This document shows, piece by piece, positions 34,501 to 45,634 of a stretch of 64,000 nt of DNA. How positions within the stretch are numbered: the first letter of the stretch is position 1; each line of letters begins with the position of its first letter. The notes under the pieces were generated by a model. It made no database searches. It was not told the origin of the DNA and saw nothing but the letters and a program-made list of their open reading frames with translations. This DNA comes from Adiantum capillus-veneris (lineage: Eukaryota > Streptophyta > Polypodiopsida > Polypodiales > Pteridaceae), in assembly GCA_014529385.2 (NCBI GenBank), contig CM043944.1, positions 176,041,240-176,105,239 on the forward strand, read 5' to 3'. The position numbers were made by a program, and so were the translations under genes.

Positions 34501-35260
34501 TTTGAAGACTCTAGCACATTGATCTCCTCTAACTTTGCTTTGCCCTTGTTTGAATCATCAGACTTGGAAGTTTCACCGGATTGTTTATCCTTCTTGCTTT
34601 GCTGCCATTTCCTGCAATCCTTCTTCACATGCCCTTTTTTATGGTAGTGATAGCACTCGACATTACACATAGAACCCCGAGACTTACTGCGTGAGCCCCC
34701 ACGTTCCTTGCTTTTGGCACGACTTTGAGTGCGACCCCTCTGTCTATCACAGCTACATACGCATCACCATCCTTCTTGCCTTCAAGAGATTTCCTGCAGA
34801 TCTCCTCGATAAACAGACTCCCAAGGATGTCATTTTTCACTAGACCAGTACCACGTGCTGAGTTGCTAATAGCAGTACAGAACGTGTCCCAAGACGAGGG
34901 TAAATTGCATAGCAAGAATATACATTTTATTTCCTCATCGAAGACCAAACCCTGAGTGGTCAACCGAGTGAAATGATATTGAACTCGTTAATGTGAGTAG
35001 AAATAGTGTCCTCTTCCTTCATACAAAGGTCAAACAACTTCTTCATCAAGAAAACCTTGTTAGTGGCATATTTGTTCTCATAACTGGAACACAACTTATC
35101 CCATACATCTCTAGCAGTTATTCTCCAACTATAGCAAAGTACACAGATTCGGTCGCAAATAGAGGGTAGATTTGGCCTTAGCATCAAGTTTCTCCCACTC
35201 AACATCTATATACTCGCCCTCTGGGCGCTCCATGATAGGATCCAATTGGCCCTTTTGTAT
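31504..35260 (-). pseudogene. copia Gag-Pol polyprotein, frameshifted
   Basis: Gag at about 35260-34625 (RPEGEYIDVEWEKLDAKA, LCNLPSSWDTF) with a knuckle CYHYHKKGHVKKDC, where the second Cys is Tyr. Protease IVDSGASFHV at about 34370. Integrase at 33960-33300 has [12 protein letters not shown] (the usual first catalytic Asp of HSDV is Asn), PTDNSGEY and NGVAERMN. Reverse transcriptase at about 32900-32180 has WVYKKKFTSGDPNPKYKARL, QMDVKTTFLHGDL and catalytic LYVDDMII. RNase H at 32118-31504 has GYADTDYAGCVDNRRS and EAEYVALLDA. Frame changes lie near 35000, 33960, 33720, 33500, 32640 and 32180. One stop precedes the protease. The copy cannot act autonomously; the Asp-to-Asn change alone should abolish integrase activity (established for DDE enzymes). 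Confidence 0.88.
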
Positions 35261-35608
35261 AAGAACATCTTGAATCTACTCCTAATCATCCCATAAACAC
35301 CATCTCAATAGCACATAATAGCCATAAAACGGCTATATACCATTCCAAAATAGTCTCTGAACAACCTGCACGTGTGTCCTGTACCTGTACCTGTACCTGT
35401 AGAAAAAGTAGAGTTGAAAAATACAACTCATGAAGCGTAGCTCGGATGAAGCTTTCGACTGCACGAACAGCTTCGAAAGGGGGGTAAAACTGCAGGACAC
35501 CTATTGGAAACGCTCTCAGAACGCTGAATTTTCCGATGCCAAAATCGGAAACCTGTTTGCACTTTTGAAAGTGCATGTGCGCGCAGACACGAAGACGGCA
35601 AGCACAAA

Positions 35609-35624
35609 CCCTGCTCTGATACCA
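35609..35624 (-). promoter_or_regulatory. copia primer-binding site, initiator tRNA-Met
   Basis: Minus-strand TGGTATCAGAGCAGGG lies two bases after the 5' LTR and includes a perfect copy of the canonical site. Confidence 0.92.
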
Positions 35625-35626
35625 AT

Positions 35627-35930
<304 letters not shown>

Positions 35931-36061
35931 ACAACAACATGTATATCGCTCCTTCAGTTTTTCAGACAAAGTAAGTCTTTAAAGTCTCAAAACATCTAAG
36001 AGAAATTTCCACTTTTGGATGGGCCCTCTTGAAGCTTTAGTACAAATCAACCTGTGACATT
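35931..36061 (-). pseudogene. middle exon of the transposase-like gene
   Basis: A likely acceptor (TTAATGTCACAG, minus strand) near 36061 opens a short coding stretch with SFKRAHPKVEISLRCFETL. It runs into the copia insertion at 35930 and should resume at 31077. Position and reading frame fit the segment that precedes the Cys-rich core in this protein type. Stops are present. Confidence 0.5.
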
Positions 36062-37103
36062 AAAACAAAATAGCTTGTGAGAGTAAAATATTAGCCATTT
36101 TGTACAGTACCATTTGGTACAGTACAATAGCAAATGTGGACTATAAAATACCAAATGTGGGGCTGTAAAATATTAGCCATTTTGTACATCATGATTTGGT
36201 ACAGTACAATAACATTTGATACAAAACAATACCATTTGGTCCTATATATTACCAATTTGGTACATTTGATAGAAATTTGGTACATAACAATACCATTTGG
36301 TCCTATATAGTACCAATTTTAGTATAGTAGCAATTGGATTTTGTACAGTACCAGATTTGGTATAGTAAGAAATTAGTTGTTTGGTACTTTACCATTTGGT
36401 GCAGTAGAGTACCAATTTGGTATTGTTCAGTACCAAGTTTGAAACTAGTTTGGAAATGTCTCATAGAGTACCTTAAATGGTGGTACAGGGTGGATGCAAT
36501 AAAAATACAATTTGATGGTGTATAGTACCATTTTTGGTACTGTAAGACCTTATCAATGAAAAATATTTTTGTTTTGTACTAGGAGATGTACTATAGAGTA
36601 CCTTGAGTAATTCTATAGGGTGGATGGGGATATTATGTAGTACATAACATGGAATTATAGGGTACTCTTTAAAACATTTTAGGGTGCTCTATATAACATG
36701 CTACTATATGGTAGATTAATGTACTTTGGCCTACATCACAAGGTTCTATAGAGTACTCCAATCAGATGGAATGTACTATGGTGTACCTTATATGGTAGTA
36801 CAGGATAGATTAAGGACCTATGAACATTATTATACGGCACTCCAATCACATAAAAAGTGCTATTGAGTACCTAGCGTTGAATCATAGAGCATTATAAGGT
36901 ATAACAATGGAGTATCTTCATATTATTATAGCTATTATTATACCTTAGGTTGCTACATGTACCAAATGATATATCTTCAGCAAGTTACTAGAGGTACTGT
37001 ATGAGGTAAAACAAATGGAATACCTTCAAGTACTATAAGAAGAGTACATTACACCTAAGAAAATAGAGAGGCACAGAAGACATTAGCAATGGCTTGAATT
37101 TAC
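36062..37103 (-). repeat. GTACC/GGTAC-rich probable intron of the transposase-like gene
   Basis: About 1 kb with dozens of TAGTACC, TTTGGTACA and GTACAGTACC motifs in both orientations. It is bounded on the minus strand by a possible donor (TTAG/GTAAAT, 37103) and the acceptor near 36061. Composition matches the intron 27979-29050 of the convergent gene. No coding potential. Confidence 0.6.
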
Positions 37104-37682
37104 CTAATAGTCTTCGAGAAGACGCACTGGATGTTTGACAACACTTTGTCTTCCAATCCTCTTCTGAAATATGTCCTTTTTGCTGGGAAAAATTCGAGTC
37201 TCTAAGCTCCAAAAGACATAAACTAGATCTCTTACTTCACCCGTGACAATGTTACCTTGAGGCAATTGTCTTTGACAAGCACTCAATGGAAAAAATTCCT
37301 CATCATCTTTAATCTCAAGACGATAATTGCTTGCAGCAATGTTTCTCCGATGAACACCCAAAATACCCGCTATTCTTGTATGGTTCATTTGTTTTGTGCC
37401 ATCAGTATTATTCGTTACCATCATCAAAGAAGATCTCTTCAAGAAGAGCTCATGTGTTGAGCGGGGCACCTTGAGCTGGCTGAGGGTGTTACACATGCTA
37501 GATAGAAGAGTACTTTCAACACTAGCTGTTGATGTTTGCAGATCCTTAAAAGTAGGATGAAGCAAGAATTGTGCAACAAGAGAAGTCACAATCATAGGGG
37601 CATCATTAGTAGCCCCTTCATGTGCAACATCAAAATAATCAATATTCATTCTACTCTCTTTATTATTGTCAGCCATGCTCAA
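37104..37682 (-). CDS. chimeric ORF: Ty3 gag N-terminus fused to transposase-like N-terminal domain
   Basis: An intact 192-codon frame. Residues 1-36 (MSMADNNKESRMNIDYF..TSLVA) are the gag N-terminus seen in elements A, B and D. From residue 37 (QFLLHPTFKDLQT) the sequence is foreign: QLKVPRSTHELFLKR, then a helix-turn-helix-like stretch RIAGILGVHRRNI, then VRDLVYVFWSLETR and the end VKHPVRLLEDY. The foreign part matches, from memory, the N-terminal region of the transposase-like protein whose later exons lie at 35931-36061 and 29690-31077. The stop (TAG) lies directly before a candidate splice donor GTAAAT, so it may replace CAG at an exon end. Both ATGs at 37682 and 37676 fit; the second is the family start. 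Expression is unknown. Confidence 0.6.
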   Translation of the reverse strand: MSMADNNKESRMNIDYFDVAHEGATNDAPMIVTSLVAQFLLHPTFKDLQTSTASVESTLLSSMCNTLSQLKVPRSTHELFLKRSSLMMVTNNTDGTKQMNHTRIAGILGVHRRNIAASNYRLEIKDDEEFFPLSACQRQLPQGNIVTGEVRDLVYVFWSLETRIFPSKKDIFQKRIGRQSVVKHPVRLLEDY

Positions 37683-37829
37683 AGCATTTATGTGTATGTT
37701 AACTTGTTTTTTGGCAAATTCAAAGCCCTAGTTGCTACTTCTCTTAGCTCTTGAAAATTAGCACTCCATCATCCTCCTCGTGGACAACTGAAGGACCTCT
37801 CTTCTTAAGCAAGAAAAGAAAAACCAAAA

Positions 37830-37842
37830 GATCTGATACCAA
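37830..37842 (-). promoter_or_regulatory. primer-binding site of element F
   Basis: Minus-strand TTGGTATCAGATC directly follows the LTR end. It differs from the initiator Met-tRNA site by one base, the best preserved among the gag-only family. Confidence 0.8.
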
Positions 37843-39144
37843 TGTAACGGAATTAGGCTAATAACTTTGAGTGTAGCAAAAATGGATTAGTCATAGTGAG
37901 AACTTCATTAAGAAGATTCCTAATGAATATAGAGAGAGAGCGCTAGGGTGGAGATAGCAACAATTTACACATTCCTAATTAACATGGCATGAGCAATAAC
38001 TTGCAAAAGAGAGAAATAGAGAAATGGACAACAGTTGAGGATCGGATTTACTTGGAGTCAGCTCCCCCCTCCCATAGGCTTTTGTATTATAGTTTCTCCC
38101 ATTAATAGAGACTTGGTACAATACAATCTTTGTGTTCCTCAAGACCTCTTTGGTGCCATGATGGAAAGATTAATGCACCAAACGTATGATTAAAACAACA
38201 ATTAATCTACTTGCAATAAACAAGAACTTGTCCCCGGCCTCAATCCCAAGACCTCAAGCACCATCCAAAGGTGGAGAGAGCTAGCAAGGAGTGAGGAAGA
38301 TGAAGAGAAGAATATGTATCTCTACAAGAAAGAAGTAGTCTCCTCACATATAATCACTCTTAGAGCATAGCTTAGCATAGTGATAATTAACATGGAGAGA
38401 TTGATAAGCATTTCTTTGAGCATAACTCTTGGCTAAAATTGCATTCCATAGCCAAGGCGTGTTGGTGTATGCTTTCCACTTCTCAATCTTAGAGAAGGAG
38501 ATTACTTGTGTGCAAAACACACAATGGGGGAGTGTCTGTGTGTGGCTTGTGGAGTATATGAGAGAGAGAGAGAGAGAGAGAGAATCACCTTAGTCATTAA
38601 GCATGACAAGCACCTCAAGGACCTTAGTCATTAAGCATGAAAAGCACCTTAGTCATCAAGCATGCCAAGCACCTAAAGCACCATAGTCATTAAGCATGAA
38701 AAGTACCATCAAGAACCTTAGTAATCAAGCATAACAAGCACCTCAAGCAACCTAAGGTCTAAAGTACCTAAAGGTCGTAGGTCTAAGGACTTTTAACACT
38801 AACCTTTGGAGGCTTTAATGAAGCTAACCCTAAGGTCTTTTAAGCTCCATTAGATGCATGTTTGTCTTTGGTAGACTATTTCCTTTTGGACCTCTATTAG
38901 GATATAACCATCTCTCCTCTTGGTCCCTTGCTGAGATAAGTCTAGGAGCACTTATTGCACATTGCTCTTTGGTAGACCATATCCTTTTGGACCCCTATTG
39001 AGATGCAACCATCTCTCCTTTTGTTCCCTTTTTTAGAAGCACATATCTATATCCTACCTCTTGTTCCCCTTTTATTTTCTCATATTAAATGATCAGCTTA
39101 ATAGAAGAATCATTTGGTGAAGTTAGATATTAGATTTTATGACA
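37843..39144 (-). repeat. LTR shared by elements F (5') and D (3'), internally deleted
   Basis: 1302 bp, minus strand TGTCATAAAATC at 39144 to TCCGTTACA at 37843. It joins F's primer site on the low side and D's internal 3' region on the high side. Relative to the 1.8-kb siblings, roughly 500 bp between the (GA)n run (ending 38582) and the minisatellite are missing. Confidence 0.82.
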
Positions 39145-39249
39145 TTCTCTCTCTCTTGAAATCATAGTCGTCCTCGACTATGCGGTAGACAAGATAAAGC
39201 ATAGGTCATCAGTTCATGTTTCTTACCCTACGACATCATTCCAGAATGT

Positions 39250-40793
39250 ATGACTCATCCATTTTTTTCTTGAAAGACTAAGCTCCCGCAAGCATGTCTG
39301 CTCTTTAGTCCATATCATACTTCCAAAGTAGAGTGACAAGTGTTTTGCAATGAGCATTCTCTTTTGGAGCTTCAACCATAGAGGCTCTAGGTGGCTCATT
39401 GCACACATTTCTTTGGGAGCAAGCATGATAGGCATGTCCTTGCTCCTCTCACTTGAAGCACCACTTATCTTTGCAATAACGCTCTAGCTTCTCAGGAGAA
39501 AGTCGATTCTTGGCTTTGTAGACTCCTTTCTCCTTAGCTTTATTGTTATTGCTATAGTTTCCTTTGGAAGAATTTTGAGCATTATTTTAGCCTTAAGATT
39601 CATTTCACTCTTTATTTTCCATGGGCTTCGAATTCCTCTTAGCCCCTTGTTGAAAATTAATTCGCAAGGCAACCATAGTATGGTGTATGACTGCAGAGAT
39701 GGTCCTAGGCCATTGAGAGTTGACATACTCAGCCAGACCTTCAAAAATCCCATCACAAAATTGTTTTTTTTGTTTTGCAAAGTCTTATCTTTTGGTAGAC
39801 TGTAGCTTTGAGATGTAAATCCCAAAACTTGTCCACATACTTGTGGATAGACTCATTGACAGTTACCTTCAAACTCTGTCATTCGGTAAGCACTTTGTCT
39901 TTGGCATTGCTTGCAAGAAATTGTTGCACTATGAAAACTCATAGAGTTCTCCATGTCTTGGACTAGCCCACCATTGCTTGGCGGACCTTTGAAAATGCAT
40001 AGCTACATGTCGTAGCTTGGAGGACTCCGTGAAGCCCTCACCTCCAAAGGCCACATCAAATTGGTGTATAAAGGCCAACACTTTGTTCATGGCACCAAAG
40101 GTTCCATCATAGGTGAGAAAAGAGATGTTCTTTCCTCCCTCCTTGAACTTCTTGATCTTGTTGGAAGCAGCATACGATTTTCGCTGGTCTCTCCTATCAT
40201 GGTTCTTTGGGGGGGAAAACATGTTATTTTCATCATAAGATGACAAATGCAATGAAGATGGAGAAACGGGTGACCTCTTTCTCTCCTTTTTTTGTTCCTT
40301 TTATTCCTCTATTCCGTTTTAAGATTATGATGCGAAGGAGTATGCGGACATCTTTTCCTCTTGGGAAGAGTTGTACATCTTTGTTCTTGCCGTCTTTATG
40401 GAGCCACATCTTTCAAAGTGTTTGGAAATTCACTTCATTCTCTTGCCTTCGGTGAGGACTCTACATTAGAAGCATGCCCTCTCCTTTTGAATGGAGGTGC
40501 ATGGACGTTGAGGCCCTTTGTATGTATCCTCTTCTTCTCTCACCAAGGTGAGCCTTCTTTTGAAAGTCCCTACAATAGACCTCAAAAGTACTCTCTCTTC
40601 TTGGGGAGTTTGGAGAATCCCATGGGTGCAAAGTTGTTGGTAAAGTTCACCATGGAGGGTGGGGTTGCCCATAGATTGTTGCTGCCTAGCGAGCAAGAGA
40701 ACTCACAATCATAGGGGCATCATTAGTAGCACCTTCATGTGCAACATCAAAATTATCAATATTTATTCTACTCTCTTTATTATTGTTTGCCAT
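39250..40793 (-). pseudogene. Gag of gag-only element D
   Basis: Start at 40793 with the family N-terminus. QAMGNPTLHGE and LCTHGILQTPQ lie at about 40690-40610, the core SFLTYDGTFGAMNKV..FGGEGF at about 40170-40020 and PSYDE-type tail sequence further on. The zinc knuckle at about 39430-39475 reads CFK-stop-EEQGHAYHAC: the second Cys codon is TGA. Several frameshifts occur. No protease or polymerase follows. It provides the empty-site sequence (about 40400-40412) that proves the insertion in gag B. Confidence 0.75.
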
Positions 40794-40959
40794 GCTAAAG
40801 TAATTTATGTGTATGTTAACTTATTCTTTAGTAAATTCAAAGCCCTAGTCGCTACTCCTCATAGCTCTTGAAAATTAGCACTCAAGCATCCACATCGTGG
40901 ACAACTTAAGGACCTCTCTTCTTAAGCAAAAAATAAAAACCAATAGATCTTATACCAAA

Positions 40960-41666
40960 GGTTATGGAATTAGGCTAATAAATTTGAGTGTAGAAAAAAT
41001 GGATTAGCCATAGTGAGAATTTCATTAAGAAGATTCCTAATGAAGATAGAGAGAGTGCTAGGTTGGAGATAGCAACAATTTACACATTCCTACTTAGCAT
41101 GGCATGAGAAGTAACTTCCAAAAGAGATACAAATAGGGAAATTGACAATGAGGACCGGATTTACTTGGAGCCAGCTTCGCCCTCCAATAGGCTTTTTTAT
41201 TATAGGTTCTTCCATGAAGAGGGACATGGTACAATACAATCTTTGTGTTCCTTAAGACATCTTTGGTGCCATGAATATGGAAAGCTTCATGCACCAAACT
41301 TATGCTTAAAACAACAATTAATCTACTTGCATTGAACAAGAAATTTTCCCTAGCCTCAATCCCAATACCTTAAACACCATCAAAGGTGGAGAGAGCTAGC
41401 AGGGAGTGAGGAAGATAAAGAGAAGAAGATGTATTTCTACGAGAAAGAAGTAGTCTCCTCACATATAATCACTCTTAGATCATAGCTTAGCATAGTGATA
41501 ATGAAGATGGAGAGATTGATAAGCACGACTTTGAGCATAACTCTTGGTTGGATTTGCATTCCGTAACCAAGGGGTGTTGGTGTATGCTCTCCACTTCTCA
41601 ATCTTGGAGAAGGAGATGACTTGTGTGCACAACACACAACGTGGGAGTGTGTGTTTTGCTTGTGGA

Positions 41667-41723
<57 letters not shown>

Positions 41724-42001
41724 GATTCTATTTTACTACTTTACTCTTTCTACAAGCCTATTGGCTAAGATTTGGGTTAGCCAACGAATGGATCTAGTCA
41801 TAACAAGCAAGGTGTGTAGCATTTGGACAAGTGTCTTGCTATCCCATTTTGAGAGAAAGATCTTTAATTATTTAATTGAATCTAACTTCTCATCGGACCT
41901 TCCTATAGGTCATCCAATACGATTCATGCACATTATGAGGAAAATATTCTATGAGCCTGACATGTGGCCTTAATGCCTCTTGAATCTTGGGCTTGCCTTG
42001 A

Positions 42002-42100
<99 letters not shown>

Positions 42101-42286
42101 TGCTCTCTCTCATGCCCCTACCTTAAGGACTCCTCTTTGACTTGAACACCTCAAGAACCTTGGTCATCAAGCATGACAAGAACCTCAAGTACCTTATTCA
42201 TTAAGCATGACAAGAACCTTAGTCATCAAGCACGACATGCACCTCAGTCATAAAGCACGACAAGCACTGGCAAGCACATTAGTCAA
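40960..42286 (-). repeat. 5' LTR of gag-only element D, cut by element E
   Basis: Begins at the low side after a degraded primer site (TATACCAA). It contains (GA)23 at 41671-41716 and (TG)44 at 42005-42092, then the minisatellite. It stops at 42286 where the LTR end of element E (TGTAACATTTAATGG) starts. The missing part is not found in the window. Confidence 0.78.
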
Positions 42287-42316
42287 TGTAACATTTAATG
42301 GTCTAGTAACTTGTGT
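42287..42316 (-). repeat. terminal 30 bp of element E's 3' LTR
   Basis: TGTAACATTTAATGGTCTAG onward is the reverse complement of the chromovirus-like LTR end (compare 11990-12020). The LTR continues at 50321 after the Tat-like insertion. The preceding GTCAA is E's predicted target duplication, whose partner is not seen. Confidence 0.85.
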
Positions 42317-44260
42317 TGAGGAAAGCTTTTCCATGCATTGGAACCCCCCCATATATCTTTGCCCTTTTACCAAAACATTTCCTATTATATAAGTTACTTT
42401 TGATTTTTTTCTTCCTTTTTCACAAACGTTTTAGCCTTTATTAAATAAATAAGACTTATGCTAATCAATCACGATGTAGCATAAATAAGTAAACTTTCTT
42501 TGTTGATCTCTCTTTTGACCTTAAATATTAAATATATATATTTTAAATTACATTATATATTTTAGTATTTTCTAATATATTTTTCATGTATGTATATTAT
42601 TCCACCCTACCAAATATTTTATTCACGAGTTTTCATTTTCAAACCTCAACCCCACTTTCAAATTTCAATAATACCTCCATCTAAATCATTGCCAATCTTT
42701 TCAAAACTCTAGGTCATGTTTTCATACACATGAAGGAGCTTACACTTGAAGGCAAGAGAGAAGTCCACTCAAAGGGGACCACCAAAAGACTTTTGCAGCC
42801 ACAAATAATACATTATTTGGCTGAAATTTTTAAGTAAAGAAGAACCCCGAATCTAAAAGAGCGTTCAACATGAAAAATGTAGCTCGTGATCTCAACTTTT
42901 AGCTCAATGTTTTTCAGAATTTTTGGAGTTATGAACACGGAGATATGGATTTTTGTAGTGGACCCCAGTTTCTCGTGTAATGGTGACACAGGTCATCCCC
43001 AATTTCTTCCCTCTAGAATGGCTATGGTTCTACAAGTCTTCAAGCATGATTACAAGAGACAAGGATCTTTTAATGAGGTCTTGGCAAGTCTAGAGTGATT
43101 CTATCACCATTTTTTAAGGATCCATCCTCATCAACAACTATCCACCTTTGACAATCTCTCTTGTAAATTTCTTACCTCTCTCTTCTCTCCCTAATAAGCT
43201 TATGTCTAGCCAAAGCTAGACTATTGTAAATATCTCCTATCCTCTATATCCTACCCACATTCTCTCATCTTCTCTCTCTATTGACTCTGGTATTTTAAAT
43301 AATGAGGAGACAAGATGGGAGCCACAGTCACATGCACCCCATTTTCCTAGTCACCAAAGTGGGACACTCACCTCAAATAGAAATATTGCTAAATCCTCCC
43401 CTCCTTCCCTATATAAGGAGGCCATGAGAGCTCACTAAGGGGGGATAGAGGACACACACACACACACCTATCCATACACACTCTTGTGCTACATGCTTGT
43501 AGCATGAACCCTAATCACATAATCACAACACCATCATCATCACCATCACCATGCACAAAAGATGAGCTCCACACCACTTGTAATTAAGGGTTGAAGGCAC
43601 AATTTGAAGAAGAAGAAGGGTGGACACACTCATGATATTCCTCGCCATCAACTCCCATCTCTCCATTATGCCTCCTACGATCTTGTCCCCTTCTCATTTT
43701 CCTTCCATACACTACCTATTGTATTCATCTGTTGCAAGAAATCAACACACTCCATCTTGGTGTCATACTTTGTGTCGCTTTGGATACATCTCATTGTGAG
43801 TATGGTATATGCTTGTTCCTTGCCCTTTTTTTTTTTGCTTATGTAAAGGTGTGCGGATTCGCCACCATACACACACTCTCTCTCTCTCTCTCCCTCTCAT
43901 ATTCCTATCATCTTGCTACTTCCATCTTGAGGTGTGCGGATTCGCCACCTCTTGTATGATAAGTGAGCATACTTGCAAGTTTCCCCTACCTCATTATCTT
44001 CCTTACTAACATGCACGAGTAGCAAGCCCATTCTCACTCATTCACCACTCCTCTCACCTTATTCTCCGACCACCCCATTCCACATTTGGACGTGGATCTT
44101 GAAATTGTTTTCCATGGCATGTTTCATTGTGTATATGTATGCGTCCTAGCCGCATATCTTGCTAGGTGGTGCCCCTATTGCGTATTCCCCATGATGAGGC
44201 CATTGTGCATAGTCTTGGTGTAGAGGCCACCGGGTCTATTTTTTTCACTTTCGCCTCTCA
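42317..44260 (+). repeat. 5' LTR of element C
   Basis: Begins TGAGGAAAGCTTTTCC and ends TTCGCCTCTCA. TATA box TATATAAG at 43410-43417. A (CA)n near 43451 is shorter than in the other LTR. The open frames of 60-80 codons inside it recur in both LTRs but show no motif. By eye the two LTRs differ at a few dozen positions at most. Confidence 0.92.
43410..43417 (+). promoter_or_regulatory. TATA box in element C 5' LTR
   Basis: TATATAAG in a C/T-rich context (CCTTCCCTATATAAGGAGG), with AGAGCTCACTAAGGGG about 20-30 bp downstream as a plausible start region. The same box is at 49466-49473 in the other LTR. Confidence 0.65.
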
Positions 44261-44280
44261 TTTGGTGCCCCCACTGAGGA
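44261..44280 (+). promoter_or_regulatory. primer-binding-site position of element C
   Basis: TTTGGTGCCCCCACTGAGGA directly follows the LTR. TGG plus a C-rich run is typical of a tRNA 3'-end complement, but I cannot assign the tRNA. Confidence 0.55.
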
Positions 44281-44439
44281 GGTCTCTTGAAACCTTCAGT
44301 TTACAAGGCTGACATGGACGAGTGGCTTCTTGAATTCTCTAATTGGACCACTGAAGAGGAGGAGCTTCAAGCAGGTTTGACACAAGTCATCAAGACACTC
44401 TTGTGAGGGTGTTGTATTGTTAGCATAGAAGATGTGGTA

Positions 44440-45321
44440 AGACCCTCTTTCCCTACTCAAATTGTTTACATTTCTCATCATCCCCGCAAGCGTAAAAGCA
44501 AGGCACAAGCTGCATCATGCTCACATTGTAGCCAAAAACCGCACCTTCGACATGAGTGCAACCCAAAGTGAAGAAAAAGCCATCATTTTCTCCCTCGACA
44601 TCTGCACAGGCGTTCTCACATCAGTAGGCTTTCAGGTAGCACCAGGCTTCTCTACATCTGCGTCCACATCTTTGCCACCTATTCCACCTACACCCACAAC
44701 AAGCCTTCACAACTTGAGGAAGCTACTACGAACACGTGGTCCCTCCCTCTCCCTTGCACCAAAAGATTCAAAGGGTTTTCCAGCACTGACAATCACCCCG
44801 TCTCCAAAACAAAAGGGTAAATCCTCCAAAGTCTTTCTATACCTCACTCTCATCTCATGAGCCAGGAACTAGAAACAGCAGCATGGATTCTACGTCGTCT
44901 ACCGACTGAAGTGGCGGAGCTTGTCATTGACAAGGTCTTTGACACTGGTTTTTCTTGGCGGAAAGACAAGACCCTCCACCTTCAAGGGGTGTCGCTTGTG
45001 AATCAAGGCTATGATGACGACTTTACAGCTTGCTATGTATCCATCCAACTTGGATTAATACAAGTGGTAAGACTCACCACCTACCTCATCACACCTGTGT
45101 ATACACTAGATGGCACTCTATCTTGCAGGAAAGTGAAGTTTCTCAAAGAGAGAGAGTTCAAGCTTTTCCAAGAGCTTGCTAGAGGGGCAGTCCTAGAGCT
45201 AGAAGACGAAGACAACCTTGTCCTGTGGTACTATAAATTTGACCTCGACTACCAAGAGCTCTACACCTCCGACTATAACCTTCCACCACAAAGGAGAGAG
45301 CCTTTCCGAATTATCATGTGA
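44440..45321 (+). pseudogene. extra ORF region upstream of gag in element C
   Basis: Three open stretches precede gag. Frame 1 at about 44443-44571 has a basic run PRKRKSKAQAAS and a perfect CCHC knuckle spacing, CSHCSQKPHLRHEC. Frame 2 at 44462-44860 continues after a shift with a Ser/Pro/Thr-rich segment. Frame 1 at 44857-45321 is a 154-codon ORF (MSQELETAAWILRRL..) ending RREPFRIIM, with no domain that I recognise. Tat/Ogre-type elements can carry an additional ORF before gag, which fits the position. The role is unknown. Confidence 0.5.
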
Positions 45322-45634
45322 TGGACCCAGCACATCAACCTTTTGCAAGGAACCAAACTTATGCACCACAACGAATTCAATCAATCAAAGTAATCTTGGA
45401 CCGCAAGATGTTTTATCATCAGATCATTACAACCATGTTTGGTAGAGAACGACTGCAAGAGATAAACACCTCTTCTCTACCCTTTATCCTCCCTATGATT
45501 AATCATGAAGTGTCTTTTGATGTAGTTATTTTCATCCTTGTATAGTATGTTTTCCATCCACCGAGCAGCCATGTATTGAATCTCTATAAAAAATAAAAAA
45601 AAATCTAAGTTGAGTTAATTTTCTCACTCTTACA

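Noticed and set aside
42886-44009. Small ORFs conserved in both copies (for example 42886-43098 and 48942-49154)
   Set aside because: Both lie in the two LTRs of element C, so duplication explains the conservation; no motif or codon signal.
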